A stretch of 44,178 nucleotides of DNA from Candidatus Hydrogenedentota bacterium (GTDB lineage: Bacteria; Hydrogenedentota; Hydrogenedentia; Hydrogenedentales; CAILVY01): the NCBI GenBank assembly GCA_029565395.1, contig JAKQOG010000120.1, positions 1 to 44,178 of the forward strand, read 5' to 3'. Made by a program: the position numbers and the translations under genes. The notes under the pieces were generated by a model, which saw only the letters and a list, made by a program, of their open reading frames with translations, made no database searches and was not told the DNA's origin. Below are positions 16,875 through 26,054 of this stretch, in pieces. The stretch's first letter is position 1; each line of letters begins with the position of its first letter.

Positions 16875-18353
16875 TCATTTAAACCAGAACGAAAACAGCT
16901 TGGCGTTAGTAAGGGTTATCTTCAAACAGATAGTTCGTCCGGCTAAATGTATGTTTTCGTCCGCCCCTGCGATTTTTCCTTCCAGAAGATCCCCGGTTAG
17001 CTTTCCGGAGACAGGATTTGGAGATAATGCGTTTCCATTTTCATCTAGAAACTCGACTGCGATGGCGCCCTTGGAAGCATCGCCATTTATATAGAGATCG
17101 CCGCCGGGATGTACAAATGGTTTGGTGAGAAGCGTGCCCGGCGCATCCCCGGCGTCCAGGGAAATCCAGCCGTCGCGGCGCAGCGTGGCCAGCCCGATGT
17201 CCATGCCGATGCGCAACGGACCGCCCCGCCCATGTTCCGCCTTGGACCCGGCATAATATATCAACACCCGATCCGGAAGAATGACGGAACGGCAGGCGGC
17301 GCGCATATCTCCGGCATCCCAGGAACCTTCGGGACCATTCGGCAGAAAGACGCGCCGTTCCGGATCGCGCGACCACGCTATGCCGTCGCGGCTGTGGCAA
17401 AGCTGCATGTCAATCCTCCCAACACTTCCTTCCGCGATCCAAAACATCCATAACATGCCGATATAGAGGCCCTCATAGCAGTCCACGCTTATTCCATAGA
17501 ACTGGGTATTGGGACCATCCTTTTCATCCGGGGCAAGAACAAGCTTGGGTTCCGACCAGTGAATGAAATCATCTGATTCCGTGCGTGCAACCTTGCGCCC
17601 GCCCGCGCCGAAGCGTCCAAAGGCGACGTACTTTTTCAAATGGGGATCATACAGGACGCACTGACCGGTATCGCTCCCGTATTTCATCACTGGATTGCCT
17701 GAAAATGGCGTCCAGTGAATACCATCCGGCGAGAATGAGACATGCATGCCGTCGTCCGGTCCTTCCCCATAAATTTCCTGTCCCTCCCACATCATGAGCG
17801 GCCCACGCCCATGATCCCAGTAAAATGCTTTGTACCGCCGTTCCGGATTTGGGTCCGCAGGCTCATACAACACGGAAAATCCTTCAGGATTGTACAATGC
17901 TGGCGCAATCATGTTATTGGCGGTTGAACCCTCATAATCCACGAGGTTTAAAATGGGCTTATCCCATTGAATGCCGTCTTTCGAGGTGGCGTAGGAGAGA
18001 AGCGTCGCATGGCCGGGACGCCGCTGGCCATTTACGGTAATTTTATCCGCAGCCGTTTTTGGGATGTTCATGTACCAGGCCTTAAATAGGTGTTCCTGGG
18101 GATCGAAAATAACCGTGCCATATACCTGCACGCGATACGCTTCCCAGGGGTGCTCACGCTTCAGCACGGGATTGTCCGGATGTTTGACGGGTTGGTGGAT
18201 GGTGCGCATGATGCCATTCAAGGAGTCGATAATGAAATCATCGAAGAAAAGCTGCCGCACATTTTTATCAATGCGAAGTGGATTTGTTTCGTCAGAATGA
18301 GCAGCGATACACAGCAGGATTAGCACTGGCATAAGAATCTTTACCGTGTGCAT
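16875..18353 (-). CDS. Secreted five-bladed-propeller glycosidase-like protein
   Basis: This is a 492-residue exported protein with the repeat pattern of GH32/43/68-type five-bladed beta-propellers. The ATG at 18353 follows an AAGGAAA box and starts a signal peptide (MHTVKILMPVLILLCIAA); the longer open frame to 18539 lies inside the neighbouring gene. Blade-like repeats with Asp-box-type turns are visible: SYATSKDGIQWDKP, VSFSPDGIHWTPF, ARTESDDFIHWSEP and CHSRDGIAWSRD. Such proteins are common in Planctomycetes-type genomes; some cleave furanosides or arabinosides, many are uncharacterised. The C-terminal 110 residues look like a beta-sandwich accessory domain. It is the last gene of a three-gene set, 31 bases after the beta-helix-like gene. 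Confidence 0.75.
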   Translation of the reverse strand: MHTVKILMPVLILLCIAAHSDETNPLRIDKNVRQLFFDDFIIDSLNGIMRTIHQPVKHPDNPVLKREHPWEAYRVQVYGTVIFDPQEHLFKAWYMNIPKTAADKITVNGQRRPGHATLLSYATSKDGIQWDKPILNLVDYEGSTANNMIAPALYNPEGFSVLYEPADPNPERRYKAFYWDHGRGPLMMWEGQEIYGEGPDDGMHVSFSPDGIHWTPFSGNPVMKYGSDTGQCVLYDPHLKKYVAFGRFGAGGRKVARTESDDFIHWSEPKLVLAPDEKDGPNTQFYGISVDCYEGLYIGMLWMFWIAEGSVGRIDMQLCHSRDGIAWSRDPERRVFLPNGPEGSWDAGDMRAACRSVILPDRVLIYYAGSKAEHGRGGPLRIGMDIGLATLRRDGWISLDAGDAPGTLLTKPFVHPGGDLYINGDASKGAIAVEFLDENGNALSPNPVSGKLTGDLLEGKIAGADENIHLAGRTICLKITLTNAKLFSFWFK

Positions 18354-18384
18354 GTCACAAATTTCCTTTTTATTAATGGCAGCT

Positions 18385-19626
18385 TTAATCCAGTGCCATA
18401 CAGGCCAAGATGATTTCAGACGGCGCGGACGACCCGATCTGCAGTTGGTCTCCGACCCGCAACAGGATATCCGTTGAAGGCAATGCCGGATACTGTTGTC
18501 CGGAATTATCGCGTATGACATTGAACTTGGCATCCGCACTGGACGTGACCCGTGCGATTGCCGGGTAAAGCCGTTGAATATGGGTGAACGTTCCAGCAGG
18601 AGCCGCTATTTTAATAGGGGCTGGCGCAGGGCCAATCCATTTAAGGTGATTGGTTGGTGTTGATGCGTTATCTGTAATGAAGTCAGCAGGGTCGAAACCA
18701 TCCTTTTTGCCATGCATGAGTTCGATATGGTTGCCGGAGGCTTTTTCTTCAAGGATGATATCACGTGTTTTAGGAAAGCCGCCGCGGGTCATGATCGCGA
18801 ATTTGTTGTTGAATCCGAAAATGTCCAAGCCGGTGACTTCGGATGCCCCCTGGTCAACGCCTATGGTGAGTTGGAAGACATTTTGGGAAGATTCAGGTCC
18901 CAGCGCCAAAAGGTGGCTTTTATCCGCGTTGGTATGGAGATGCAGGCATTGGAAATGGTTTTGGGTGAAATTTCCCTGAATGTCCACACAGGTTTTAAAA
19001 TTTAAAATGCCGCCGATGAAATCGAAGCGGCTCGAAACAATGGGGGCTTTCGTGGCGTCGAGCACGAGCCCTGACCCGGCTTTGCGCTCGCCCGGAGTAA
19101 AGGGCGCAGGGTCCGCCATTCCCTGGGAGGTTATTTCTGTTTCCACCATTACGGTAAAGTTATCGATGGGCACCGGTTTTTCCGGTTTAATCCGCATTGC
19201 TGCGCCCGCCCCGCCATAGACTAAAATGCCGAAGTGAAATTCACCGTTCATCACGGAATCAATAACCAGCAAGTCCTGGGAAGGATCGCCGGCCGGACCG
19301 GTCCAGTTCATCACATATACACCCCCATTGATTCGGAAATCCTGGGTGGCGGGGATGTGAATGGGAACCGAGATGTTGTAAATAGGTTTGCGGCCGCCCC
19401 ATCCTCCTTTTACATAAAGATCGTGGGCATTCGCCACGCAGTAATCGATGGCCTCTTGCCAGCCGGAGGTTTTTGTGTTGGGAGTCTGCGGGCCGAAATC
19501 ACCGGTATTGTCCCACGAGAGCACCACATCGCATGCACTCTTTTCATGGGCTGACGACTGGGCATGCAGAGGGAAACACAGTCCCGCAATGACCGCCAGT
19601 ACAAGCACAGCGCCAAATAATCGCAT
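18385..19626 (-). CDS. Secreted beta-helix-like hypothetical protein
   Basis: This exported protein has 413 residues from the ATG at 19626, which carries a signal peptide (RLFGAVLVLAVIAGLCFPLHA). The upstream open frame to 19731 lies inside the GH116 gene. The body has many short strand-turn stretches: FRINGGVYVMNWTGP, VIDSVMNGEFHFGILVYGG, SRFDFIGGILNFKTCVDI. The opening WQEAIDYCVANAHDLYVKGG resembles the first turn of pectate-lyase-like right-handed beta-helix proteins. Family and substrate are not identified. It starts five bases after the GH116 stop and ends 31 before the next gene, so these three are almost certainly one transcription unit acting on one glycan. Confidence 0.7.
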   Translation of the reverse strand: MRLFGAVLVLAVIAGLCFPLHAQSSAHEKSACDVVLSWDNTGDFGPQTPNTKTSGWQEAIDYCVANAHDLYVKGGWGGRKPIYNISVPIHIPATQDFRINGGVYVMNWTGPAGDPSQDLLVIDSVMNGEFHFGILVYGGAGAAMRIKPEKPVPIDNFTVMVETEITSQGMADPAPFTPGERKAGSGLVLDATKAPIVSSRFDFIGGILNFKTCVDIQGNFTQNHFQCLHLHTNADKSHLLALGPESSQNVFQLTIGVDQGASEVTGLDIFGFNNKFAIMTRGGFPKTRDIILEEKASGNHIELMHGKKDGFDPADFITDNASTPTNHLKWIGPAPAPIKIAAPAGTFTHIQRLYPAIARVTSSADAKFNVIRDNSGQQYPALPSTDILLRVGDQLQIGSSAPSEIILACMALD

Positions 19627-19631
19627 CCTGT

Positions 19632-22088
19632 TTACAGTCCTTTCGCCGCAGCGATAACGCGATTCACTAATCCACCGGGTTTTGTGGGCGAGCTGAGTTC
19701 TTTGCCTTCCAACGCGGCGGGCAGCGACCACAGCATCATGTCCTGATAGTAATCATTGCCGAAGGTTCTCTCCCCCGTGTCAACATCCCCGCGCATGATG
19801 TTGGGCATGTCCCAGGTGTATCCCTGGAGGCAGAACAGGTTATGCCAGACCTTGCGGGCGAGTTCGATGCCGAATTCGCTCTGGCCGCGGTACATATAGG
19901 TCATGGCCAGCATGAGCGCTTCCGGCGGGAAGTAGCTGTAGGTGCCGTAGCCTTTCACAGCGGCGGGCGAGCCGTCGGGGTTGGCGTAGTTCACCGCGCC
20001 GTATTTGGTGACCGCGATATTGCACCGCTTTATGGTGTCCAGGGCTTTCAGGCTTTTGTCTTCCGGCAGGGCTGGTGCAAGACCGTGATGATCAATGATC
20101 CATTCGCCATCGAGTTGATAGCCGAAGACGAATTCGGATTTTTGGCCGGTTTCCGGCTCCATGAAGTTTAAATAATACCCTCGTTCATCCCAAAGCCGCT
20201 TTTCCATCGCCTCTTGAGCCGCCTGAATCCACGATGCGCATTGTTCAGCGAAAGCGGTATCCCCCACTTCCTTCGCCATGCGCTCCGTGATGCGCAATTG
20301 CGCGAGATGGAGTCCGCCCACGTGGGCAGTCATGCCGCACCAGCCCGGCTCAGGCGCTTCGAACCATTCGGTGCCTTCGTTTTTGTCGGGCATGGAGATA
20401 ATGCGTTCGCCAATGCTGTATTCGGGCGTAGTCCGCAATTTTACGGTCCATTCCATGCATTTTTTAATCATGGGATAGAATTCTTTCAGAAATTGCTTGT
20501 CGGGCGTATCGTGGCACAGAAGAAACTGATCCACGAGCGACGCCAGCGATATTCCGTTTGTGGTGAACTGATAGCCTTTAGTGGGATAGGCGAAATCGAT
20601 GTACGGCGTACGGCCGGTGCATCCGCCGAAAATCCAGGTGGGCGCGCCGTCCTCAAATTGGTAGCCCTTGTAGCCGCGCAGGGTCGCCAGTTCGAGTTCT
20701 GGGAAGAAATAGGCGATGGGCAGGCTTCCATAGAAGGAGCAGGGGATGCATTCGATCTGCGGACATCCCCGCGGGCATTCGTTCATGCCGAACAGGCCGT
20801 CCTCTTCACGCACCCATTCTGGTAGGGGTGGGAGTTTCTGCGCCCAATAGCTGTCTTCCGACATCATATAGAGCACATTGATGAGGGAGTCTCGTAGCCA
20901 TACCGGCAAGCGGTTTTCCGAGTAGATGACCTGCTGCCACGCCAGGACACGTTTGAGCAGGATTTCGTGGTTCTCAGCCATGAATTTCGCCGTGGTTATA
21001 GGATCCGGAAACCGTTTCGCGTACATGTGTGTAAACAAGCGTGGTTCTCCGGAATAGCCGTCGTATACTTTCTGCGCGCCGTTGATGCCAACCCCGTTCC
21101 AGGTGGTCGCGCACCACGTTAGAAGAAAACGCACAACTTTTTCCTGAGCAGGAGCCAGGTCGAAATCGACGGCGGCGCTTTTGCCTGCGTCAGAGGCTGG
21201 GGTTGGCGGAAGATTTTTTGAAATGTTAGACCAGGCTTTGCCATCCCCGTTTAAGCCGCCGCCGAGCCGCACTTGGGGTTCATTTAGCGTGCCCAACGCA
21301 TAGGAAACTAATTTCGCGGTTATGGCACTGCCGGTGAATTCTCCTTTTAGGTCTTCCCGGGTGAATTCTTTTGCACCGGCCTCAGATTCCGCTGGACCTG
21401 GAAATGAGACTGCGATAGTTCCTTTTTGTTGTGTCGCAGTGATATTTCCGAGATGCACTTCAAATAAAATCGCAGGAATCACTGAATCGGCGGTGACACC
21501 GGGGAAAAATGGGGCCCATGCGCGCAGGGCAACGGACACGGGAGCGTCCGTTTCAAATTCGAGGTCAGCCACGGGATAATGACCCCAGTAATGGATTTCC
21601 GTTGCCGTTTTTATTCCGTTCAACGAGAGTTTAGGTTCTTCTGGAGGAGTCGTTTTGGCATCGGGTCCGACTTGGCAGCCGCCAGATCCCTGTTTTATCT
21701 GTTTGGGATCGCACAATACCCATATCTGGCCGCCCGTACTTAGGCCCAGGATTGGTAGATTAATAGGGCCACGGCGGGGTATGTGAGAATTAAAGATGGT
21801 GCAATATCCCAGCATACCGCTGGTTTCAAGATCGATACAGCCGGTATCAATGCCGCCCAGCGCCAACCCATTCGTCACGGTATCATTCAGGCGATAGATG
21901 ACCCCGCAGACCGGTTTTGAAAATCCCAAGGCGTTGAAATGCACCCAGTCCCGCTTGGGTAAATCTCGTGGGAAAAGCGTAGACTTCGTTTTGGATATTT
22001 CTTGTGCGCTGCACCAATTCATGGAAATCTCCCCCACTCCCATAATAATCGTGAAAACAAGAATAAACCCTATCACACGATGAGTCAT
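19632..22088 (-). CDS. Secreted GH116-like glycosidase with altered acid/base site
   Basis: This 818-residue exported protein belongs to the GBA2/GH116 (DUF608-type) group; relatives cleave beta-glucosides or related sugars. A GGAGG box lies nine bases before the ATG at 22088, and a signal peptide follows. The N-terminal sandwich shows LALGGIDTGCIDLETSG and AWAPFFPGVTADSVIPAILFEV, typical of the family. In the (alpha/alpha)6 barrel a Glu at 446 (PQIECIPCSFYGSLP) is at the expected nucleophile position. The acid/base Asp of GBA2-type enzymes lies in DQxAGQW; here the matching segment is YQLDGEW, with Tyr657 at the Asp position and Asp660 three residues later. The enzyme may use a shifted acid, act differently, or be inactive. 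It heads the three-gene leftward set. Confidence 0.85.
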   Translation of the reverse strand: MTHRVIGFILVFTIIMGVGEISMNWCSAQEISKTKSTLFPRDLPKRDWVHFNALGFSKPVCGVIYRLNDTVTNGLALGGIDTGCIDLETSGMLGYCTIFNSHIPRRGPINLPILGLSTGGQIWVLCDPKQIKQGSGGCQVGPDAKTTPPEEPKLSLNGIKTATEIHYWGHYPVADLEFETDAPVSVALRAWAPFFPGVTADSVIPAILFEVHLGNITATQQKGTIAVSFPGPAESEAGAKEFTREDLKGEFTGSAITAKLVSYALGTLNEPQVRLGGGLNGDGKAWSNISKNLPPTPASDAGKSAAVDFDLAPAQEKVVRFLLTWCATTWNGVGINGAQKVYDGYSGEPRLFTHMYAKRFPDPITTAKFMAENHEILLKRVLAWQQVIYSENRLPVWLRDSLINVLYMMSEDSYWAQKLPPLPEWVREEDGLFGMNECPRGCPQIECIPCSFYGSLPIAYFFPELELATLRGYKGYQFEDGAPTWIFGGCTGRTPYIDFAYPTKGYQFTTNGISLASLVDQFLLCHDTPDKQFLKEFYPMIKKCMEWTVKLRTTPEYSIGERIISMPDKNEGTEWFEAPEPGWCGMTAHVGGLHLAQLRITERMAKEVGDTAFAEQCASWIQAAQEAMEKRLWDERGYYLNFMEPETGQKSEFVFGYQLDGEWIIDHHGLAPALPEDKSLKALDTIKRCNIAVTKYGAVNYANPDGSPAAVKGYGTYSYFPPEALMLAMTYMYRGQSEFGIELARKVWHNLFCLQGYTWDMPNIMRGDVDTGERTFGNDYYQDMMLWSLPAALEGKELSSPTKPGGLVNRVIAAAKGL

Positions 22089-22261
22089 GTCAGGCTAACC
22101 TCCACTAATGATGATTTTTTTAGTTTTAACGTTGTACGACGAAGAATTTATCGCGAACGCATGAATTTCCACTTTTACACAATTACGGGCGTCAGTTATG
22201 ACGGCTAAAATTGATTATTAGGATAATCTACTATTTAAAGACGGTCAAATAAAATCATTTT

Positions 22262-23995
22262 CTATGCAGATGGTTTTGCTTCTGCAAAACTTTTGGCAAC
22301 AGTTCCAAGAAATTGCCAAAAGTCTGGCTCATTGATGACATAACCTAATCCTGAGTAATCGTGAAGATCGCGATGCCGGATTCCACTACCTGCATTTTCG
22401 TCAGGATTTATTAGCCATGAATGTGCATCGACCTTTGTCCGTTCGCCATGACAGTTAATTGCATCTGTAATGGCCCAGTATACGGACGAACCTGTATCGG
22501 GGGAGCGAGACATCCAAAGGAGATTCTCAAGGCTTATTTTTGATGAAGAATTTGCATGGAAGTCCTTATATGCGCAAACAAGCAATTTTTGCGCTCTGCA
22601 TACTGCATCAACATCAACCCGTGAAGCTCTTTTCTTTATTATTGGATCTGTAATACGCGCTATCAGGAGAAATAAAGAAATCTCCAAGAGTATAAACAGG
22701 AAAAACATGAAGGTTCTGTTTGATAAGGCGATCAGGCATAACATGGGTATTATGTGAAGCAGAAGCAGTGGTCCAGCCGTATCGATGGTTGGTCTGTCAA
22801 GTTTTCGGCTGCTTATCATCTCCCGGTGATAATATAGATCGCCTAACTTATACTCGCTGAACGGCCCCAAGAAAGAGAAAACTGCGGCCGGACAATTACA
22901 TAGGATGTTTGCAAAAAGCAGCATGATGAGTATCGAATTATTCACAGGGCGGAAGAAAAAAGGGATAAAAAGCAGATCAGCAGTAATGAAAAAAATATAT
23001 TCTATCGTTGGATTTGCTAAACGCATGGACTCAGTCGTCTGGTAACTATAAATATGCCAGGTCTGGTATGTTTTCGATGAAAACTTGACCCGATTATATG
23101 TGATACAAAGCCATATGGTGCCTATCACCCAGAGTACAATTATGGATATTGTAAGCCAATGTATATTGACTGGCGGATTGACGGAAGATGTGCGTGAGGT
23201 ATTTGGCTGATTTGAACGGTTTACTGGTGCACGAGAAGATGAGGCAGTTTTTTCATTGACGGTATCGGGCGTGATTGTGTGTGTCTCCACCTGCGCTGGT
23301 TTTTCCAGTTGGAGTTCGCTTGAAGGCAATGGGGCCTCTTGCGCATCTGGCTGTTCAACTCCCGGTTGTGCTGAAGTTTCGTTACGGCCTGTGTTTGACT
23401 TGTCAACTGATGTTTTTGCCTTTCTGATAATCTCATGAGGCGGTTTTATTGATGTTCCAAGTGAATCATCAGCGCCAACGGTCGGAGCAGTGTTTGATTG
23501 AGAGGATTTTGTAACCGGGGGCTTTGACCAGATGCCCGACTTCGAGGACATTGCCATATCCTGGATTTGTTTATAATGATTATCGTTAGGCGCTTCTTGT
23601 TGGTTCCAGGAAGCAAGGCCGGCGTTGAGAAGATCATCATTCAGGCATTCATCTTTTTTAAAATAAACAATGGCTCGAATGATGCTTTCTGATTGACGGC
23701 GCCGCACATTTATTCTGATTTCCTGCCCATCAATTCGAGTTTTTGTATAGGCGGTTGCGCGGATGCCGTATAAATTTGTTGGACCTGGGCATTGGATACC
23801 ATATAAATAAACTTTTATGGTCTCTTCTTTGTGTTTTACGATGAATGCATCTCCTCGTAATACTTCAGAAACAATCGCGCTAAATGTGTTTTCCGTCCGT
23901 ATTGTTTTCGGGAATGCATGTTCCGAACAGGTTACAAACGATAGTGTCAGGATAACAATAACTGCGGAACGTCGTCGGCACATAAAGAATCTCAC
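22262..23995 (-). CDS. Degenerate SNase-like domain on a multi-pass membrane protein
   Basis: This 577-residue protein starts at GTG 23995; ATG 23983 is an alternative. After a signal or anchor (about 8-29), residues 36-158 follow the staphylococcal nuclease fold: VSEVLRGDAFIV, IKVYLYGIQCPGP, IIRAIVYFKKDECLNDDLLNAGLASW, and the terminal SGIWS. Two of the three catalytic residues are replaced: the canonical xVRLxGIDxPE reads KVYLYGIQCPG, losing the first Arg (Tyr63) and the Glu (Gly71). Arg107 is kept. Nuclease activity is therefore unlikely; a binding role is inferred. A Ser/Thr/Pro-rich linker (about 160-275) leads to four or more membrane helices and a C-terminal soluble domain of about 140 residues that I do not recognise. 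It begins nine bases after the DUF1080 gene. Base composition is noticeably AT-rich compared with its neighbours. Confidence 0.72.
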   Translation of the reverse strand: MRFFMCRRRSAVIVILTLSFVTCSEHAFPKTIRTENTFSAIVSEVLRGDAFIVKHKEETIKVYLYGIQCPGPTNLYGIRATAYTKTRIDGQEIRINVRRRQSESIIRAIVYFKKDECLNDDLLNAGLASWNQQEAPNDNHYKQIQDMAMSSKSGIWSKPPVTKSSQSNTAPTVGADDSLGTSIKPPHEIIRKAKTSVDKSNTGRNETSAQPGVEQPDAQEAPLPSSELQLEKPAQVETHTITPDTVNEKTASSSRAPVNRSNQPNTSRTSSVNPPVNIHWLTISIIVLWVIGTIWLCITYNRVKFSSKTYQTWHIYSYQTTESMRLANPTIEYIFFITADLLFIPFFFRPVNNSILIMLLFANILCNCPAAVFSFLGPFSEYKLGDLYYHREMISSRKLDRPTIDTAGPLLLLHIIPMLCLIALSNRTFMFFLFILLEISLFLLIARITDPIIKKRASRVDVDAVCRAQKLLVCAYKDFHANSSSKISLENLLWMSRSPDTGSSVYWAITDAINCHGERTKVDAHSWLINPDENAGSGIRHRDLHDYSGLGYVINEPDFWQFLGTVAKSFAEAKPSA

Positions 23996-24004
23996 GCATT
24001 TAAC

Positions 24005-24754
24005 CTATTTCTTTACCTCGTAATCAAGCGGCTTCACCGTAAGGGCTTTGTATTCCATGTTGCGGATGGCGCCGGAGGTTTGCCATGTGGCGATGCCCAG
24101 GGGGACCGAGGCTTCTACCTCCCACCGTATGCTGATTCTATGGCCTGTGAACACATAGTTCACAATTCTATTATCATCCACCCAGGCTTCGATTTTTTCG
24201 CCGTAGACCCGCAGCCGCACTTTATACCATGTATTGTTTTCAAATTTAACGGAGCGTGTGGTAGTGTTGTTTGCGGCATCTTCGCCGTCAATGCTGGACA
24301 GGCCGGTAACGGTTCCACCCCAGCCTCCGAGAATAAGGGAGCAGGGATCATTATTGACGGGAAAGGTCAGTCCACAGAAGAAGTCACCGCCGTCCACGCG
24401 CATGGCTTCGAGCGTGATCTCATAATTCATCCGAACGAGCGGTCCCCGCCAGGTAACACCCGTCATGTCGTTGCCCTTCTCTAAAAAGAGCGTGTTATTT
24501 TCGACATGGACCTTGCCCCTCCGGAAGAAATCGGATTCAAGCCAATCCGAACTTTCTTTCAGCGGACCAACAACGACTTTGCCATCTTTGTCGAAATTGT
24601 ATTTGATCTTGAAATTGTTTACCGGCGGCATTACTTCTGTTGCGGTTGTGCTTTCCGGTGTTTTTTCCGGTTCCGCCCAGCCTGACGTGCTCAGTATAAA
24701 GATCAGCATCAGGCCGAAGATTACCGACATTATTAAAGTGTACTCGTTTTTCAC
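24005..24754 (-). CDS. DUF1080-like (3-keto-disaccharide hydrolase fold) exported protein
   Basis: This is a 249-residue exported protein with a concanavalin-like sandwich of the DUF1080 type. I chose GTG at 24754 because AAAGGAG lies six bases upstream; the signal peptide is then KNEYTLIMSVIFGLMLIFILST. The domain occupies about residues 65-240: NNTLFLEKGNDMTG, YEITLEAMRVDGGDFFCGLTF and TWYKVRLRVYGEKIEAWVDD are typical strands. DUF1080 proteins include 3-keto-glycoside hydrolases and many uncharacterised secreted proteins of PVC bacteria. It lies between a small lipoprotein gene and the SNase-like gene in an apparent leftward operon. A second DUF1080 gene lies just beyond, in the opposite direction. 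Confidence 0.78.
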   Translation of the reverse strand: MKNEYTLIMSVIFGLMLIFILSTSGWAEPEKTPESTTATEVMPPVNNFKIKYNFDKDGKVVVGPLKESSDWLESDFFRRGKVHVENNTLFLEKGNDMTGVTWRGPLVRMNYEITLEAMRVDGGDFFCGLTFPVNNDPCSLILGGWGGTVTGLSSIDGEDAANNTTTRSVKFENNTWYKVRLRVYGEKIEAWVDDNRIVNYVFTGHRISIRWEVEASVPLGIATWQTSGAIRNMEYKALTVKPLDYEVKK

Positions 24755-24810
24755 TGTGTGCTCCTTTGGATTAATAACGGGCCAAGTGGAATTTTGTTTG
24801 GACCTCTTTT

Positions 24811-25218
24811 TCACGGTTCTTCTTCCCGTTCAAATACATACATCTCCATGGGTATCACCCCCATGTACCATGTCATGGCGGTTCCCTTGATGGCAACACG
24901 AAAGGTCATTGGTTCATCATCATAGATGGGATCGAGCAATTCTATGGTTCGGGGGGATTGCACCGTCAATTGGGTTCCGGTTAAATGTTTGGAAAGCTGA
25001 TAGGCAGTAGCCAGCGCCGCATCCTGCAAGGCGATTTGCGCGTCATGAATGTCGTAGATCTTCATTGTGCGGGCTGGAATTAGATCCCCCTCCCATCGCT
25101 CTTGAGTAAGCCGCCAGGTCCCCACAAGGTCCAAATCCGATACGGGGGCGAAGCATCCGCATCCGCCGAGCAGTATGGAAATGAACGAAATCAGCACTCC
25201 CTTGCCGATGATGTGCAT
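24811..25218 (-). CDS. Small hypothetical lipoprotein
   Basis: This 135-residue protein has a lipoprotein signal (lipobox LGGC at about residues 17-20) and a GGGGAG-type ribosome site before the ATG at 25218. The body starts DLVGTWRLTQERWEG, a pattern like lipocalin-type small lipoproteins, and continues with predicted strands. No catalytic residues are evident, and the family is not recognised. It appears to head an operon with the DUF1080 gene 56 bases on. The 131 bases between it and the divergent DUF1080 gene at 25359 must hold both promoters; I see no clear -35/-10 pair there. Confidence 0.7.
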   Translation of the reverse strand: MHIIGKGVLISFISILLGGCGCFAPVSDLDLVGTWRLTQERWEGDLIPARTMKIYDIHDAQIALQDAALATAYQLSKHLTGTQLTVQSPRTIELLDPIYDDEPMTFRVAIKGTAMTWYMGVIPMEMYVFEREEEP

Positions 25219-25358
25219 ACGACATCTCCCCTTATAGTTTGTTTTGGACAGAAAAATTGCTTGTTTTGTTACTTTGTCATATTATTGAGCCGGTATTCAA
25301 ATTGACGGTTCATTTCGATCTTGGAACGCTGCCAGAATCAACATAAGGTATGATTACG

Positions 25359-26054
25359 ATGAAAGAAACAACAAATAATGGAAATAGCCCGTGGGCACTC
25401 ATGGGATTATTGCTGGCTGTCGTGGTAATTGGAAACGTGATGGCTGCGGATCTAATGCCGAGTGCGCTGGAGGCGGATTCGTCGGGGTGGGTGGATGTAA
25501 TGCCGCCTGCCGATCTTAAAGGCTGGTCGCGGGTGCCGGTTCCGCCTGGGGATCCGCTGGGGAAACAGCAGTGGCACGTGGAAGACTCCGGCAAAACGCT
25601 GGTCTGCGAGGGTGATGGGGGACATGACATGCTGTTATGCGATCGCGAGTTTGGCGATGCGGTGTTTCACGTCGAGTTCCGTTACATCAAGGTGGAGGGA
25701 AAGGCCGGTTACAATAGCGGAGCGTATGTCCGCAACAACAAAGATGGCGCTCTTTGGCACCAAGCACAACTCGGCGACGCCACTGGCGGGTATCTCTTCG
25801 GGGAAACGCCTGGAGCAGATGGGAACAAGAAGTTTTTTACCACTGTTGAGACGGTTAAAGATGGACGAATAAAACCTGCAGGTGAGTGGAACACGCTTGA
25901 GATTACCGCGCGCGGCAACGTGTTGACCTTGTGGGTTAACGGGTCCGTGACATGTGAAGTCAAGGACTGCGGTAATCCAAAGGGCTTGGTGGGCGTTGAA
26001 GGCGAAGGATTTAAGATTGAGTTCCGCAATCTTAAGGTGAAGGAATTAAAGTAA
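25359..26054 (+). CDS. Secreted DUF1080 protein (3-keto-disaccharide hydrolase fold)
   Basis: This is an exported single-domain DUF1080 protein of about 231 residues. ATG at 25359 is ten bases from an AAGG box; ATG at 25350 is too close to it. The signal peptide ends near VMAADLMP. The domain starts with DLKGWSRVP and QQWHVEDSGKTLVCEG and contains DAVFHVEFRYIKVEGKAGYNSGAYVR, the strand pair that is the family hallmark, and ends with GFKIEFRNLKVKEL. The known activity of family members is hydrolysis of 3-keto-glycosides; many act as sugar-binding domains. Its last nine bases overlap the 3' end of the convergent GH38/GH57-like gene, which is unusual and may create antisense overlap between the two messages. 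Confidence 0.88.
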   Translation: MKETTNNGNSPWALMGLLLAVVVIGNVMAADLMPSALEADSSGWVDVMPPADLKGWSRVPVPPGDPLGKQQWHVEDSGKTLVCEGDGGHDMLLCDREFGDAVFHVEFRYIKVEGKAGYNSGAYVRNNKDGALWHQAQLGDATGGYLFGETPGADGNKKFFTTVETVKDGRIKPAGEWNTLEITARGNVLTLWVNGSVTCEVKDCGNPKGLVGVEGEGFKIEFRNLKVKELK

